Source: Aldrovandia affinis (taxonomy: Eukaryota; Chordata; Actinopteri; Notacanthiformes; Halosauridae). From it: a stretch of 64,000 nt of DNA. The position numbers and the translations under genes were made by a program. Positions 36,638 to 64,000 of this stretch are shown one piece after another; position 1 is the first letter of the stretch, and each line of letters opens with the position of its first letter. The notes under the pieces are model-generated. The model was not told where the DNA came from and did no database searches. It saw only the letters and a list, made by a program, of their open reading frames with translations. The stretch covers positions 310,001-374,000 of the forward strand of contig JAINUG010000329.1 of assembly GCA_029706075.1 (NCBI GenBank). The letters run 5' to 3'.

Positions 36638-36835
36638 TAGTGGTTCCCAACCCTCTCCTTGGGGACCCCCAGCCGCTCCAGGTATTCCTTAAGTTCCACC
36701 ACTAGCACACCTGATTCAACTAATCAACGCTCGTTAGGTAGTTAAAGAGTTGAATGGTGAAGGTGTGCTGGTGGTGGAGTTTAACGAACACATGGAGCAG
36801 CTGGGGGTCCCCCAGGAGAGGGTTGGGAACCACAG
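36638..36835. mobile_element. hAT-type MITE
   Basis: A 198-bp near-palindromic element with ends TAGTGGTTCCCAACC and CTGTGGTTCCCAACC, flanked by an exact 8-bp duplication CTTTAAGA (36630-36637 and 36836-36843). It is non-coding and lies just beyond the 3' end of RIOK3. Confidence 0.9.
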
Positions 36836-36904
36836 CTTTAAGATGTAATTTAAGGCAGTTTTAGTAAACACCTAAAAAAGACTCAACACCCATATTCAAG
36901 CTGA

Positions 36905-36910
36905 TTTATT
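36905..36910 (-). terminator. RIOK3 polyadenylation signal
   Basis: AATAAA on the minus strand, about 340 bp after the end of the RIOK3 coding sequence. Confidence 0.65.
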
Positions 36911-37247
36911 CATCCTGACGTATTGACGTGATTTGTAGTTTATAGACAATGGTATAATACGTATTTGTGCAGAATGTGCCTCACAAGCAAACATCACAAG
37001 TAAACTCAATTTACACCAGTGGTTAAAATAGGATGTGAAGATTCCAAAAGGCAGGCGCCTCATGCCCCTGTTTGCAAACGACAGCAATCAGAGGTGACGA
37101 TATAAAGCCTTCTCATCCGTGTTGTCGCTTTGCTGCATTCTCAGCACCTCAACCGGCGGTTGGCGGTGTCTTGTTCTATTAAACTCACATTCTACTCCAA
37201 ACGGTAGCATTTTGGTAGCGAGCATGGTGCTGAAGCACCACTAGTCA

Positions 37248-63604
<26,357 letters not shown>

Positions 63605-63825
63605 CTGTGTGAGCAAGCATTTTAAAAAGGCCTGGATCCAATTCAGTCAATTACATTATTTTCCATATAGCCCGACAGCAGCATGGGACCAAGTTTAACG
63701 CACAGGGCTAGTAGCAAAGCTGCCACTTAGGATTGTGGGTAAGGCTCCCCTGTTGAACCCTTGACAAAGGTACCCATATTTTTACATAATGTAATATAAT
63801 AAAGATAATTTACACGTCTGGTGTT

Positions 63826-64000
63826 TAATCAACCGAAGTTCACCCACGTCAACCCTCTACTCTCCTCTCTGCACTGGCTCCCCATCGCAGCACGCATCAA
63901 GATTCAAATCACTGGTGCTTGCTTTTCAAGCGGCTAGATGTACTGCTCCCCCATACCTCCAGGCACTCATCACTCCCTACACCCCAGCCAGACACCTCCG
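63826..64000 (+). mobile_element. L2-clade LINE fragment, runs off the window
   Basis: Matches the part of the 50225-51645 element encoding NQPKFTH to the TPARPLRS region (nucleotides resembling 51005-51180), with small indels. It continues past the right edge, in the RIOK3 intron upstream of the first exon seen here. Confidence 0.85.

Overview
The window is vertebrate nuclear DNA, almost certainly from a teleost fish. It holds two intron-rich genes whose exons translate to RMC1 and RIOK3, set in a dense mix of fish-type repeats: L2-clade LINEs with the eel UnaL2-type 3' tail, Tc1, Tigger, hAT, Harbinger-like and TTAA-flanked piggyBac elements, a chromodomain Ty3/gypsy element and an ERV-like LTR element. 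The abundance of UnaL2-type tails may hint at an early-branching lineage such as the eels and tarpons, but the species cannot be fixed from this sequence.

Layout. 1-690: end of a piggyBac-like element. 692-3857: short LTR retroelement (minus) with a 4-bp target duplication. 4793-6018: L2-type LINE. 6030-6645: solo LTR. About 7700-12365: decayed Ty3/gypsy chromovirus (minus). 13441-13758: hAT MITE. 15228-34048: RMC1 (plus, 20 exons; the joined reading frame gives 656 aa against 657 in human). Its intron 11 holds a three-level LINE nest, and introns 11 and 17 hold two near-identical inverted piggyBac-like elements. 34130-36900: intergenic region with a Harbinger-like element. 37248-63604 (minus): RIOK3, nine 3' exons covering the whole RIO kinase domain; the 5' exons lie beyond the right edge. 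RIOK3 introns hold a Tc1 element, an L2 inserted into a minisatellite, an L1 with a 15-bp target duplication split by a Harbinger-like element, another L2, a gypsy remnant, a Tigger element, a LINE split by a piggyBac-like element, and a solo LTR carrying a (GA)n tract.

The two genes converge tail to tail, with poly(A) signals about 2.8 kb apart. RMC1 is a subunit associated with the MON1-CCZ1 Rab7 exchange factor on late endosomes. RIOK3 is an atypical cytosolic kinase linked to 40S ribosomal subunit maturation and innate signalling. They share a neighbourhood rather than a pathway.

The most unusual observations concern tandem repeats at exon edges. A minisatellite at 62.5-63.26 kb repeats the exon-intron junction of a RIOK3 exon, giving 14 extra copies of the 5' splice site, six of them in phase with an open reading frame. 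A second array in RMC1 intron 7 is a 12-fold amplification of the Pol III A-box head of a tRNA-derived SINE. Two further arrays also start within a few tens of bases of a splice site.
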